Source: Cohaesibacter marisflavi (GTDB lineage: Bacteria; Pseudomonadota; Alphaproteobacteria; Rhizobiales; Cohaesibacteraceae). From it: a DNA stretch of 64,000 nt. This document shows, piece by piece, positions 8,835 through 18,887 of this stretch (its first letter is position 1; each line of letters begins with the position of its first letter). A program made the translations under genes and the position numbers. The stretch is from positions 374,017 through 438,016 of the forward strand of contig NZ_FOVR01000003.1 of NCBI RefSeq assembly GCF_900115225.1. The letters are read 5' to 3'. Below the pieces are notes generated by a model. The model did no database searches and was not told the DNA's origin. It worked only from the letters and a program-made list of their open reading frames with translations.

Positions 8835-10184
8835 ATGGTAGCGCCAGATAGATTCGGGACAGGATCGCCGAAAGTCACATCCATGCGCGTCGTGCCCGTT
8901 GCGGGACAAGACAGCATGTTGCTGAATTTGAGCGGAGCCCACGCACCCTATTTCACGCGCAATGTCGTTCTGCTGGAAGATGAAACCGGCCGGATCGGTC
9001 TGGGCGAAGTGCCTGGTGGTGAGAAGATCCGCCAGACGCTGGAAGACGCAATCCCGCTCGTTGTGGGCCAGCCTATTGCGCGCATGAATACCATTCTGAA
9101 AACCATGAACGAAACGTTTGCCAGCCGAGACAAAGGCGGGCGCGGCACCCAGACGTTTGATCTGCGCATCACCATTCATGCTCTCACCGCAGTAGAAGCG
9201 GCCCTCTTGGATCTGATGGGGCAGTTTATGGATATGCCAGTGGCCGCTCTTCTGGGAGAAGGCCAACAGCGCGACACAGTGCGTATGCTGGGCTATCTCT
9301 TCTATGTCGCCGACCGGAACAAGACCAATCTGCCCTATCGATCCGAGCTTGATGCCAAGGATGATTGGCTGCGCCTGCGCAATGAAGAAGCCATGACGCC
9401 TGAGGCAATCGTGCAGCTAGCCGAAGCAGCCTATGAACGTTATGGCTTTGAAGATTTCAAACTCAAAGGTGGCGTTCTCTCGGGCGAAGAAGAAATGCTT
9501 GCCGCCGCAGCCCTCAAGCAGCGCTTTCCCGAAGGGCGCATTTCCATTGACCCGAACGGGGCCTGGTCACTGAATGAAGCCATCGCCCTTTGCAAAGGGC
9601 AAGATCATATTCTGGCCTATGCAGAAGATCCATGCGGGGCTGAGAATGGTTATTCAGGCCGGGAGATCATGTCCGAATTCCGCCGTGCCACAGGCCTTCA
9701 GACCGCCACCAACATGGTTGCCACGGATTGGCGACAAATGGGCCATTCGGTCATGCTGCAATCGGTTGATATTCCGCTGGCCGATCCACATTTCTGGACC
9801 ATGCAGGGCACTGTACGGGTGGCGCAGATGTGTCGTGACTGGGGCCTTATCTGGGGCTCCCACTCCAACAATCATTTTGACATTTCGCTGGCGATGTTCA
9901 CCCACGCGGCAGCAGCGGCTCCGGGACACATCACACCGATCGACACCCACTGGATCTGGCAGGATGGGCAACGCCTGACCAAGGAGCCACTGCTGATCGA
10001 GGGTGGCGAGATCGCCGTGCCAGAGCGTCCCGGCCTTGGTATCGAAGCGGATATCGATGCCATCATGGCTGCGCACGACCTTTACAAGAAGAAAGGGCTT
10101 GGCGCACGTGATGATGCTCTGGGGATGCAGTTTCTCATTCCCAACTGGACCTTTGACAATAAACGCCCCTGCCTCGTGCGCTAA
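8835..10184 (+). CDS. gudD: Glucarate dehydratase
   Basis: This enolase-superfamily enzyme converts D-glucarate (and L-idarate) to 5-keto-4-deoxyglucarate. The 449 residues match E. coli GudD (446 aa) nearly end to end: [44 protein letters not shown] (catalytic Lys), [13 protein letters not shown] (metal-binding Asp), [30 protein letters not shown] and [17 protein letters not shown] (catalytic His). The ATG at 8835 is chosen because GGAGGA sits at 8821-8826; upstream in-frame codons lack similarity. It is divergent from the tctCBA-garD operon and would feed the same aldolase. Confidence 0.95.
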   Translation: MVAPDRFGTGSPKVTSMRVVPVAGQDSMLLNLSGAHAPYFTRNVVLLEDETGRIGLGEVPGGEKIRQTLEDAIPLVVGQPIARMNTILKTMNETFASRDKGGRGTQTFDLRITIHALTAVEAALLDLMGQFMDMPVAALLGEGQQRDTVRMLGYLFYVADRNKTNLPYRSELDAKDDWLRLRNEEAMTPEAIVQLAEAAYERYGFEDFKLKGGVLSGEEEMLAAAALKQRFPEGRISIDPNGAWSLNEAIALCKGQDHILAYAEDPCGAENGYSGREIMSEFRRATGLQTATNMVATDWRQMGHSVMLQSVDIPLADPHFWTMQGTVRVAQMCRDWGLIWGSHSNNHFDISLAMFTHAAAAAPGHITPIDTHWIWQDGQRLTKEPLLIEGGEIAVPERPGLGIEADIDAIMAAHDLYKKKGLGARDDALGMQFLIPNWTFDNKRPCLVR

Positions 10185-10232
10185 GGCATCATAACAATAA
10201 TATTCCTCCTCCCAGACCTTACCCTCGAAGAG

Positions 10233-10255
10233 CCCCCCTTCTTCGGGGGTTTTTC
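10233..10255 (+). terminator. Rho-independent terminator after gudD
   Basis: A CCCCC/GGGGG hairpin with a short CTTCTTC loop is followed by TTTTT, about 50 bp downstream of the gudD stop codon. Confidence 0.8.
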
Positions 10256-10420
10256 GATTCTCAATCCAGATTTTCAGCTCACCATTTCAAGGCCCTCAAG
10301 CATTTGTGATAGGTCACACGCTTGCACTTCCCCATCACAGACCAAAAGTTAGCCTTTGGACATCAAGCCGTTTCGCCAGAGCCAGTCTCTGGTGTAGCGA
10401 CAGACCAGAGGAGACACGCA

Positions 10421-11617
10421 ATGCATGCCCTTCCCCTAACCGGCCTTGTTGCCCTTAGCCTGCTTGCGGGCACAGCAACGGCGTCTGCCCAGACCTTCAA
10501 CGATGCGCCCCCCAATGGCGAGGGACAAACGCCTGCCTTTGAAGGTCAGACCCGCGCACCGTATCTTGCTGATGATGTCTCGGTAAAACGGGAGACCATC
10601 GCCAACGGCCTGCAAAATCCGTGGGGGATGGACCAGTTGCCGGACAGGCGCTGGATTGTTACCGAGCGGCCAGGGCGGATGCGGATCATCGATACAGACG
10701 GCAATAAATCGCACGCAATCGACGGTTTGCCAGAGGTTGACGCGCGCGGTCAGGGCGGCTTGCTGGATGTGGTTGTCAAAGACGATTTTGCACAGACACG
10801 CCGCGTCTGGTGGAGCTTTGCCGAACCGCGCGGCGATGGCCTGAATGGAACCGCCGTTGCCACGGGCATTCTTTCCGATGATGACAGCCGCATGGAGCAT
10901 GTGGAGGTCATCTTGCAGCAAAATCCTGCCTGGCGCTCGACCAATCATTATGGCTCGCGTCTGGTGTTCGATCCGTCCGGCGCCCTGTTCGTGACGACAG
11001 GCGAACGCTACTACACCGAGTCGCGCCAACTGGCGCAGGATGTTGGCACCCATCTTGGCAAGGTGCTACGCATCGACCCGATGGGTGGCCCGGCGGAGGG
11101 TAATCCTGACCTGGCAGGCGGCTTGCCCGAGGTCTGGTCCTATGGCCATCGCAACATTCAGTCTGCAGCACTGGGGCCGGATGGGCATTTATGGACCGTG
11201 GAACATGGCCCCAAAGGAGGCGATGAATTGAACAGGCCCAAAGCGGGCAAGAATTATGGCTGGCCGATCATCTCCTACGGAGAGAATTACTCCGGCACGC
11301 CAGTGGGAGAAGGCATCACCGCCAAGGGAGGCATGGAGCAGCCGGTCTATTATTGGGACCCTGTGATCGCTCCGGCGGGCATGGTCTTTTATGACGGCGC
11401 GATGTTCCCCTCTTTCAAGGGTGATGCCCTCATTGGCGGACTGGCCAGCAAGGCGCTTGTGCGGCTGAAGCTGGAAGACGGCAAGGTCGTGGGCGAGGCG
11501 CGCTATCTTGAAGGGCGTAGCCGCGTGCGAGACGTGGATGTCGACGCCAAGGACGGTGCCATCATGCTTTTGACAGATGCAAATAACGGAGCCCTGATGC
11601 GGGTTACCCCGGAGTAA
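10421..11617 (+). CDS. PQQ-dependent soluble aldose sugar dehydrogenase (YliI/Asd-like)
   Basis: The 398-residue exported protein has a signal peptide (MHALPLTGLVALSLLAGTAT then ASA). It matches the six-bladed beta-propeller glucose/sorbosone dehydrogenase family: GLQNPWGMDQLPDRRWIVTE, the RPGRMRIID blade edge, EHGPKGGDELN and YGWPIISYGENYSG. Family members oxidise aldoses in the periplasm using pyrroloquinoline quinone. The start at 10421 is supported by AGAGGAG seven bases upstream and by the signal peptide; the frame is open for 33 codons before it. It is a stand-alone gene, and convergent with the large leftward operon. Its link to sugar-acid use is plausible but not shown. Confidence 0.85.
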   Translation: MHALPLTGLVALSLLAGTATASAQTFNDAPPNGEGQTPAFEGQTRAPYLADDVSVKRETIANGLQNPWGMDQLPDRRWIVTERPGRMRIIDTDGNKSHAIDGLPEVDARGQGGLLDVVVKDDFAQTRRVWWSFAEPRGDGLNGTAVATGILSDDDSRMEHVEVILQQNPAWRSTNHYGSRLVFDPSGALFVTTGERYYTESRQLAQDVGTHLGKVLRIDPMGGPAEGNPDLAGGLPEVWSYGHRNIQSAALGPDGHLWTVEHGPKGGDELNRPKAGKNYGWPIISYGENYSGTPVGEGITAKGGMEQPVYYWDPVIAPAGMVFYDGAMFPSFKGDALIGGLASKALVRLKLEDGKVVGEARYLEGRSRVRDVDVDAKDGAIMLLTDANNGALMRVTPE

Positions 11618-11757
11618 CCGGCACGCTCCCTTGCGGCTTCGTGTGCCCTAACGCGAAGCCGCTTGCCTTCTGGTGCTAAAGAGGCTGCCAGATCTTGCCC
11701 GTAACAGGCTTTGCGCCCAGTCAGGCTTTTGCCTTGAAAGCTGGAAGCCTTGACCCC

Positions 11758-12716
11758 TCATTCGCAAAGAGCGCGGGCGCCATTGTTCCCAAGATCGACC
11801 ATGATGGATTGAAGATTGGCACCCAACTGCTCAGGCTCGATCCATTTGCCGCCTGTGGCCTTGGCAACGCAGGCAAGGGCGTCGCCTCCACCAAGGGACA
11901 CCACATCAATCTCCACTTCCGGATGCGATCGTGCCACGGCGCATGGATCACCACCATTTGTATCTTTGCCATCACTCACCAGAATGATGCGTCCCCCACC
12001 CTTTTTCTGTACTTTTCGAAGCGCCAACTTCAACGCCTTGGCCACGGCCGTGGAGGACTTCAGCTTCAATCCGTTGGTTTTCGCGATAAGGCCTGAGCGC
12101 TCTGCTGGACCGAAGTCTCCCAGATCCCTCACAAAAGAGCGACCAGCGAATGATACAACACCAATCTCCGTCTTTTTATCAGTCTGGCGAGCGACCTGTT
12201 CAACGGCGCTTTTCAGATCATCAAGACGCTTGCGACCGGGCTTCTTTATCAGACCGGCATAAATAACTTGTGCCGTTTTGCCTGAAAGCCCACCAGCCCC
12301 CATGCGCTTTTCCAGCTTCGTGGCCAGTGCGCTATCAACATCAGCAGGCAGGCCCATACTGATTGAATGATCAAGCGCAAGAACAATATAGCTGCGATCT
12401 TCGGGACGGGCGCAGTGCTTTGAAGGGGATTCTGGCGCTTCGGGTTCAGGTGGAGGCGCCTTCGCGACCGGCATCTCTGGCGGCGGCGGAGGACAGGCCT
12501 TCTCTTGTTCACCGGCCATTTGCATCAGCATGTGCAACTGGTCCTGAAGCGCGTTGAGCCTTGCGAGATCTGGTGCGGCCTCAGCTGAGCACCAGCTCCA
12601 TTGATAGCCCCAAATCCTGACGCCACAAGACTTCAGCGACAGATGGCCCAGATAGCCCAGCAGCGCGATAAAAATCAGCCACAAGAGCACAAATCCGATC
12701 AGACGCAGAGCTCTCA

Positions 12717-12717
<1 letters not shown>
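11758..12717 (-). CDS. Membrane-anchored VWA protein 2 of the Srf/Tag-like operon
   Basis: The 319-residue protein has one N-terminal transmembrane helix (about 7-28). A short cysteine-bearing segment (C31, C43) and a leucine-rich coil ending at C75 follow. Then comes a proline-rich linker (76-100) and a VWA domain with an intact metal-ion site D-H-S-I-S at D116. The rest should be periplasmic, though topology is not certain. C31, C43 and C75 fall at exactly the same residue numbers as in the VWA protein encoded just upstream, so the two are duplicates differing mainly in linker length. It is the last gene of the 13-gene operon, with its ATG overlapping the previous stop (TGATG). VWA domains usually bind protein partners. 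No specific function is recognised. Confidence 0.85.
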
Positions 12718-14180
<1,463 letters not shown>

Positions 14181-14191
14181 GTGACGTCTTC

Positions 14192-14608
14192 TTACTGCGT
14201 TTGCATCAGGGTTTCGACCTGTGCCCGCAAGGCGGCCACGTCGGCTTCAAGACGCGAGATCTGCTCGGCGGTGCCATTGTTGGCGCGGGCCGAAGACAAT
14301 TGCTGCTGCCGTTGGGCAAGTGCTGCACGCAGCCTGTTCAACTCGGCTTGCCGCGCAGACAGATTGGCCTTTTCATCATACATATTGGCCTGCGCATTGG
14401 CGGCCTGATACTGGCGATGGGATGCGATGGATTGCAACTGGTTGGTCTGCTGCTGATAGACGCCATTATTGAGATTGCTGCGTGCGCACCAATAATCATC
14501 ATAGCGGGCATCCCCCGTGCATGACGTTGTCTGGCAGGCAGCCAGAAGGGGCAACAGAGCACCCAGCGCAATACCGGGAACCAGAGCCTTTGTCCGAAAC
14601 TTTGTCAT
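14192..14608 (-). CDS. Small coiled-coil lipoprotein
   Basis: The 138-residue protein has a lipoprotein signal peptide ending in the lipobox LLAAC (Cys25), so the mature protein should be lipid-anchored. The residue after Cys is Gln, which does not mark inner-membrane retention. The region C30 to C41 (with DARYDDYWC) resembles the W/Y-x-C element of the operon's membrane proteins. The remainder (about 50-138) is a long Gln/Ala/Leu-rich coiled coil. It lies between the glycine-zipper lipoprotein and the first VWA gene. In Pseudomonas, a TagQ outer-membrane lipoprotein accompanies TagRST; functional analogy is inferred from position only. Confidence 0.75.
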   Translation of the reverse strand: MTKFRTKALVPGIALGALLPLLAACQTTSCTGDARYDDYWCARSNLNNGVYQQQTNQLQSIASHRQYQAANAQANMYDEKANLSARQAELNRLRAALAQRQQQLSSARANNGTAEQISRLEADVAALRAQVETLMQTQ

Positions 14609-14635
14609 GATGTCATCTCTCTTTTCACACTGGGA

Positions 14636-15343
14636 TTAAATGGTTACGCCGACTTCGGACGGAACGCGGGAATAGGCGGAAACGAGGGCGTCACGCTGGG
14701 TTTCCAGCGAGGCTTTCTGGGCTTTGAGCTGGGAAATCTGCTTTTTGACATCCATGCCGTTGTTGGCAGCCCCTTCCAGATCGGTGATATCGCGGTCAAC
14801 ATTAGAGATCTGGCTATTCACGATCTGCACGTTGCCACGGGCGCTGGACATCTGGGCACGATAGGCGTCAGGCGCGAGCTGCCCGGCGCTAAGTTGGGCA
14901 TTAAGACGATCAATCTCGGCCTGTTCTTCGGCGGCCAGCTGACGCGTGAAGTTCGCCATTTCCTGATAGTGGGCGATATTCTTTTCAGCATTGGCGATAA
15001 CGCCCTTGAGCTGATCCTGCTGGGCTGCCTGAGCGCCAGCCTGCTTGTTGACCCGCTGGGCATCGGCCGCGCCGAGTACACCACCGCCAAGAGCGCCAAT
15101 CATAGCGCCCTGAGCCATGGATTTTTCATCCCCGCCGAGCAGCAGACCGAGCCCACCGCCAACGATGGCTCCCACGGCTGCGCCCGTGGCTACGCCCTGA
15201 AGAATGCGCACATTCTCATTCTGTTTCTGGCGCATGGCCATTTCGGTGGGGCTGAGAGGGCCGGTTGGCTGTTGCGTGGTCACGCAGCCTGCAAGGGCAA
15301 GCGAAGCGGCGAGCGCTGCGACCAAAACGTATTTCTGCGACAT
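14636..15343 (-). CDS. Glycine-zipper lipoprotein with coiled coil (TagQ-position)
   Basis: The 235-residue protein has a lipobox LALAGC (Cys19). A glycine-zipper hydrophobic segment (about 52-95: GAAVGAIVGGGLGLLLGG then GAMIGALGGGVLGAA) is typical of outer-membrane-associated proteins. A long Gln/Ala-rich coiled coil follows to the C-terminus. It is 34 bp downstream of the FGE-like gene, as tagQ lies beside tagR in the Pseudomonas H1-T6SS locus. The similarity is architectural and positional; sequence homology to TagQ has not been shown. An AGGAAAG ribosome site precedes the ATG. Confidence 0.72.
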   Translation of the reverse strand: MSQKYVLVAALAASLALAGCVTTQQPTGPLSPTEMAMRQKQNENVRILQGVATGAAVGAIVGGGLGLLLGGDEKSMAQGAMIGALGGGVLGAADAQRVNKQAGAQAAQQDQLKGVIANAEKNIAHYQEMANFTRQLAAEEQAEIDRLNAQLSAGQLAPDAYRAQMSSARGNVQIVNSQISNVDRDITDLEGAANNGMDVKKQISQLKAQKASLETQRDALVSAYSRVPSEVGVTI

Positions 15344-15377
15344 GATACTGACTTTCCTGTGTCTCTATAAATCTCAA

Positions 15378-16973
15378 TCAATCAATGGATGGGGTTGGAA
15401 TTTCATCGAGGAAATGCAGCACGCTGTGCTGGTTGCGCGCGTGCCGGAATTTATCAATGGAGGTTTCCAGAGCCTCGACAAAGCGGATCATGTCCGTGTC
15501 GTTGCGTTGGGAAAGCGCCTGCTTGACGACGCCCGACTGTGTGCGGATTTCCGGCGCGGCATAATCGGCCAGCGTGTCCACCGTCTCGTAATAGGCGTTT
15601 GAAATCAGGGTGTAATGGTTATATTCCGCCTCGATGCGCGGAGCGTAGAATTCGGGGTGGGTATTGGTCAGCTTGGCCTGTTTGTAGGCCGCCTTGAATT
15701 TCTTGATCGCCCGGGCACTGAGGAACACCTCCATCGCCTGCAGCCCGCCATTGGACAGCATGACGCGCACATTGCGGGCCTTCAGCTCATTGCGGCGGGC
15801 AAACTCGTCTTGCAACTGCCCCTGCAACTCCCTGATCTTGGTTTGCAATTCTGCATTCTGAACCTGATCGGCCACGGCCTCCATCTGCTGGAGCGGCTGC
15901 TGATCTAGGGGGCCATCCACCTGACGCTGGGTTTCTTCAAAGGCCGTCTCCAGGCGTGGAACCTCGGAGACATCACGCGGGATGGACGAGGTGCTGACAG
16001 CGATGCGGAAGCCCATCGAGCGGCGCTTGAACTCGCCTCCCACCTGCGCATCGAAGAAGGGATTTTCATCGCGCCGCGCCGAGGTGATCAGATCGGGGCT
16101 ATCAAGAAATGAGCCGCCGCGCACCACGAAGCCACCAATCGCCCCATGCAGGCGATCCGAGCGGGTCATGCGGAAGGAATCCTGCACGATTTCGGCAGCA
16201 TTGCCGTAGACGTCATAGAGCCCCAGCGGATTTGGCTTTTTCTTGCCAATCGGCTTAGCCTTACCCGAGGAGGACATCGCCCCATTATACCAGGCGTAAT
16301 CGTCGATGGTGCCTTCGCTGAAGAAGACCGGCTCATTGCGCACGGCAGCGGGAACTGCACTGCCGCCTCTGGCCGCAAATTCCCACTCCACCTCGCTTGG
16401 CAGACGGACAAAGCCATTGGCTGCTCCGATCTGGGAGAGGGTTGCCATCATGCTGGAAGGATTGCTGTAGAGCCAGATATTGAGCTTTCTGGTGAAATCA
16501 ATCGCATCATACCAGCTGACATTGGTAACGGGCACATTGAGTTTGCGGCTCATGCGTCTGGGGCAGACATCGGGCCCCTTCATCACGGCATCATATTGGC
16601 CTTGCGTCACCTCATATGCCCCGATCAGATAATAGCGCTCGTGGGTTTCGTCATCCATGAGGGTGCCGGAGATATATTCATGGTGGTTTTCCTCGATATA
16701 GCCACGCGTCCGTCCGGCATCACGACCGATCACGATGCGCTGGTCACTCAAAGGACCGACCGGTGAGCTAGGATCTTCGGTGATGGTCACCACCTTTTTG
16801 AGCGCAATCTTGCCCCCGCATGGGATGGGCAGCAGCAGGACATCGGGATCGCCAGCCGGATTGTAATAGTTGGCGTCCCACGTCTCCTGCGCCAAAGTCG
16901 CACCAGCGGAAAACAGAAACAGGGACAGGCCAGCGATGGCCCGCCCAAAAGCACGAGAATATCTAATAGCCAC
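15378..16973 (-). CDS. Exported formylglycine-generating-enzyme-like protein (TagR-like, probably non-catalytic)
   Basis: The 531-residue protein has a signal peptide (about 1-28, ending TLAQ). An FGE/SUMF1 domain spans about 65-325, with the family marks EVTQGQYDAV, PVTNVSWYDAIDF, RLPSEVEWEFAARGG, NPLGLYDVYGNAAEIV, VVRGGSF and a terminal GFRIA. Catalytic FGEs have GFRC there; the cysteine is replaced by Ile near residue 322, so oxidase activity is unlikely. The C-terminal 200 residues are helical with a coiled coil (about 375-410). Pseudomonas TagR is also a periplasmic FGE-fold protein that promotes PpkA activation. The start is GTG, with GGGGGA upstream, and overlaps the permease stop by 11 bp. 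Confidence 0.82.
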   Translation of the reverse strand: MAIRYSRAFGRAIAGLSLFLFSAGATLAQETWDANYYNPAGDPDVLLLPIPCGGKIALKKVVTITEDPSSPVGPLSDQRIVIGRDAGRTRGYIEENHHEYISGTLMDDETHERYYLIGAYEVTQGQYDAVMKGPDVCPRRMSRKLNVPVTNVSWYDAIDFTRKLNIWLYSNPSSMMATLSQIGAANGFVRLPSEVEWEFAARGGSAVPAAVRNEPVFFSEGTIDDYAWYNGAMSSSGKAKPIGKKKPNPLGLYDVYGNAAEIVQDSFRMTRSDRLHGAIGGFVVRGGSFLDSPDLITSARRDENPFFDAQVGGEFKRRSMGFRIAVSTSSIPRDVSEVPRLETAFEETQRQVDGPLDQQPLQQMEAVADQVQNAELQTKIRELQGQLQDEFARRNELKARNVRVMLSNGGLQAMEVFLSARAIKKFKAAYKQAKLTNTHPEFYAPRIEAEYNHYTLISNAYYETVDTLADYAAPEIRTQSGVVKQALSQRNDTDMIRFVEALETSIDKFRHARNQHSVLHFLDEIPTPSID

Positions 16974-18153
16974 GGAACAGGTCCCCCGGACGAATATAGG
17001 TTGATTTTAAAGCAACAAAGGATGCGAGTATGAGCTGGAGCAGAAAGGCCCCTGCGTCGATCAATGCGATATGGCGAACGGGTAGCGCGAAAATGGCCGC
17101 GAAATTGCCATATACGCCCTGAAACTGCATATTCCCCAACCACGCCAGCAGCAATGTCAGGCCATCGGCCAGTAGAATGCCCCCCAAGGCGTTGAACAGG
17201 CCGATAAAGACAAAGAACATGGAAACGCCAAACAGGCCCTGCCCCATAAGCCCCAGAAGGGCGACGTGGGGCCGCAAGCGCTCAAGCTGGATGACCATGC
17301 CCGACCAGACAGACAGGGTAAGCCCGACAAACAGCACCAGACCGATTGCCAGAACGATTCCGCTCAGAATTTTATCGAGCTGCTGTATGGCCTCGATGCG
17401 GGCGGCATTGCTCTGCACCGAAAAGCCCAGACGTGTCATCTCATTGGCCAGCGGCGCGACATGTTCGATGCGGTCGGCATATAGGCGCAGGCCGGAATAA
17501 ACGTCCGGACGCTCAGCAAGGGGCTTGCCCTCCTTGCCCCTGTCAGGCAGGGCAAAGCCATCAATGAAGGCTTCCACCTCCTGAATGACCGAGGGGGTGA
17601 CCATCACCCATTGACCAACGACCGTCTCCCGCGAGATCACGTTGGCAATGGTCAGCGGAATGCGCAGCAGCTCTCTCTGCTTCTTGCGATTGGTGGAAAT
17701 CTCGAATGCATCCCCCACCCCTAGCCCGATTTTTTCAGCAAGGTCGCGGGTAATGATGGCGTCCCCGTTTCCAACCAATCCCTCGCCTGCTTGCAAAAGC
17801 GGATCGCCGGTGCCAGTCGGCAACAGGGATATGGGCGTTCTATCCCGACCATTGTCATGACTTGCGAACGCACGGGAGGCGAGATAGCGGGCTGTCGGCA
17901 TGATGAAGCCGATACCATCGAGGGCTTCGATTTCCCTGAGCTTATCGGGCGTCAGGACATAGTCCCCCTTCACCCGGATTTCTAGGCTCGCCGGAGATGT
18001 CCGCAATTCATCAAGCATCGACTGGATGAAGCCGACCTTCATGCTCCAGAGCAGCATTGTGGGCACCAGCACCGAAATGAGGGCGATCATCGCCGCGATA
18101 TTGGGCTTCGGAGAGCGCAGGATGCTCTTTATGGCCAGATCCAGTGCAATCAT
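16963..18153 (-). CDS. FtsX/MacB-type ABC transporter permease (TagS-like)
   Basis: The 396-residue membrane protein has the classic FtsX layout. One N-terminal helix (about 20-42) is followed by a large periplasmic domain (about 45-265), then three C-terminal helices (about 270-292, 310-345 and 360-382). It pairs with the ATPase encoded immediately upstream (ATGA overlap). Such permeases usually do not import substrates; they transmit mechanical force or signals across the membrane or release lipoproteins. It occupies the TagS position in the ABC-FGE-lipoprotein block. The best-supported alternative is a LolCDE/MacB-like exporter. Confidence 0.82.
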   Translation of the reverse strand: MIALDLAIKSILRSPKPNIAAMIALISVLVPTMLLWSMKVGFIQSMLDELRTSPASLEIRVKGDYVLTPDKLREIEALDGIGFIMPTARYLASRAFASHDNGRDRTPISLLPTGTGDPLLQAGEGLVGNGDAIITRDLAEKIGLGVGDAFEISTNRKKQRELLRIPLTIANVISRETVVGQWVMVTPSVIQEVEAFIDGFALPDRGKEGKPLAERPDVYSGLRLYADRIEHVAPLANEMTRLGFSVQSNAARIEAIQQLDKILSGIVLAIGLVLFVGLTLSVWSGMVIQLERLRPHVALLGLMGQGLFGVSMFFVFIGLFNALGGILLADGLTLLLAWLGNMQFQGVYGNFAAIFALPVRHIALIDAGAFLLQLILASFVALKSTYIRPGDLFRGY

Positions 18154-18887
18154 GCTCTGCGTTTCTCCGCGCCGGATTGATGGGCAAGTGTTGCAGACAT
18201 GGCATTGTCGGCAAGCATTCTGGTTTTGATTTCGTAGAAGTCGAAGCCATAGGCTTTTGCCAGATCCCAGTCATGGGTGATCATGATGAGAATGGCACCG
18301 GCGCGCTCAGCCGCCCAGATGATGGTTTCGATGCAGTCCCGTGCGGTTCGCGGGTCCAGTGCCCCCGTCGGCTCGTCGCACAGAATGATGGACGGGTGAT
18401 GGGCCAAGGAACGGGCAATGGCCGTGCGCTGTTTTTGTCCCACCGAGATTTCATCAGGCATGGCATCGGCGATCATCGCTATGCCCAGTCGGTCAAACAG
18501 TTGCTCGACGAACGCGGCATCGGGACGGGCTGAAATATGCTGTTGCAGCAGGACATTTTCCCGCACCGACAGAAAGGGAAAGAGCGGGCTCTTTTGCATG
18601 ACATAGCCGAAATAGCTGGCACGCAGGCGGGCGCTCTCGCGCCGGTTTTTCGAGGCGGCATTGAGGTCGTGGGTCTTGCCATCAACAACAAGGTCAAACT
18701 GCTCGCATATGCTGGGCTGGCTGGCCATGGCCAGAATATCCATGGCTGTCGTCTTGCCTGATCCCGTCGTGCCGACAACAGCGATCTTCTCCCCGCCCTT
18801 TGCATCAAAGGCGGGGATGTGCAGATCGAACGCCCGGTCGGGGTCTTTCAGGCTTTTGCGTATGTTGCGAACAGTGAGTGCGATCAT
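18150..18887 (-). CDS. ABC transporter ATP-binding protein (TagT/LolD-like)
   Basis: The 245-residue cytoplasmic ATPase has Walker A GTTGSGKTT (39-47), Q-loop region YFGYVMQKSPLF, a divergent signature ISVGQKQR in place of LSGGQ, Walker B SIILCDEPTGALD and H-loop ITHD. All catalytic elements are therefore present, and only the signature's third position is unusual. It drives the FtsX-type permease downstream. Four-base ATGA overlaps at both ends couple its translation to the VWA gene upstream and the permease downstream, which strongly suggests a single complex. Confidence 0.88.
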   Translation of the reverse strand: MIALTVRNIRKSLKDPDRAFDLHIPAFDAKGGEKIAVVGTTGSGKTTAMDILAMASQPSICEQFDLVVDGKTHDLNAASKNRRESARLRASYFGYVMQKSPLFPFLSVRENVLLQQHISARPDAAFVEQLFDRLGIAMIADAMPDEISVGQKQRTAIARSLAHHPSIILCDEPTGALDPRTARDCIETIIWAAERAGAILIMITHDWDLAKAYGFDFYEIKTRMLADNAMSATLAHQSGAEKRRA

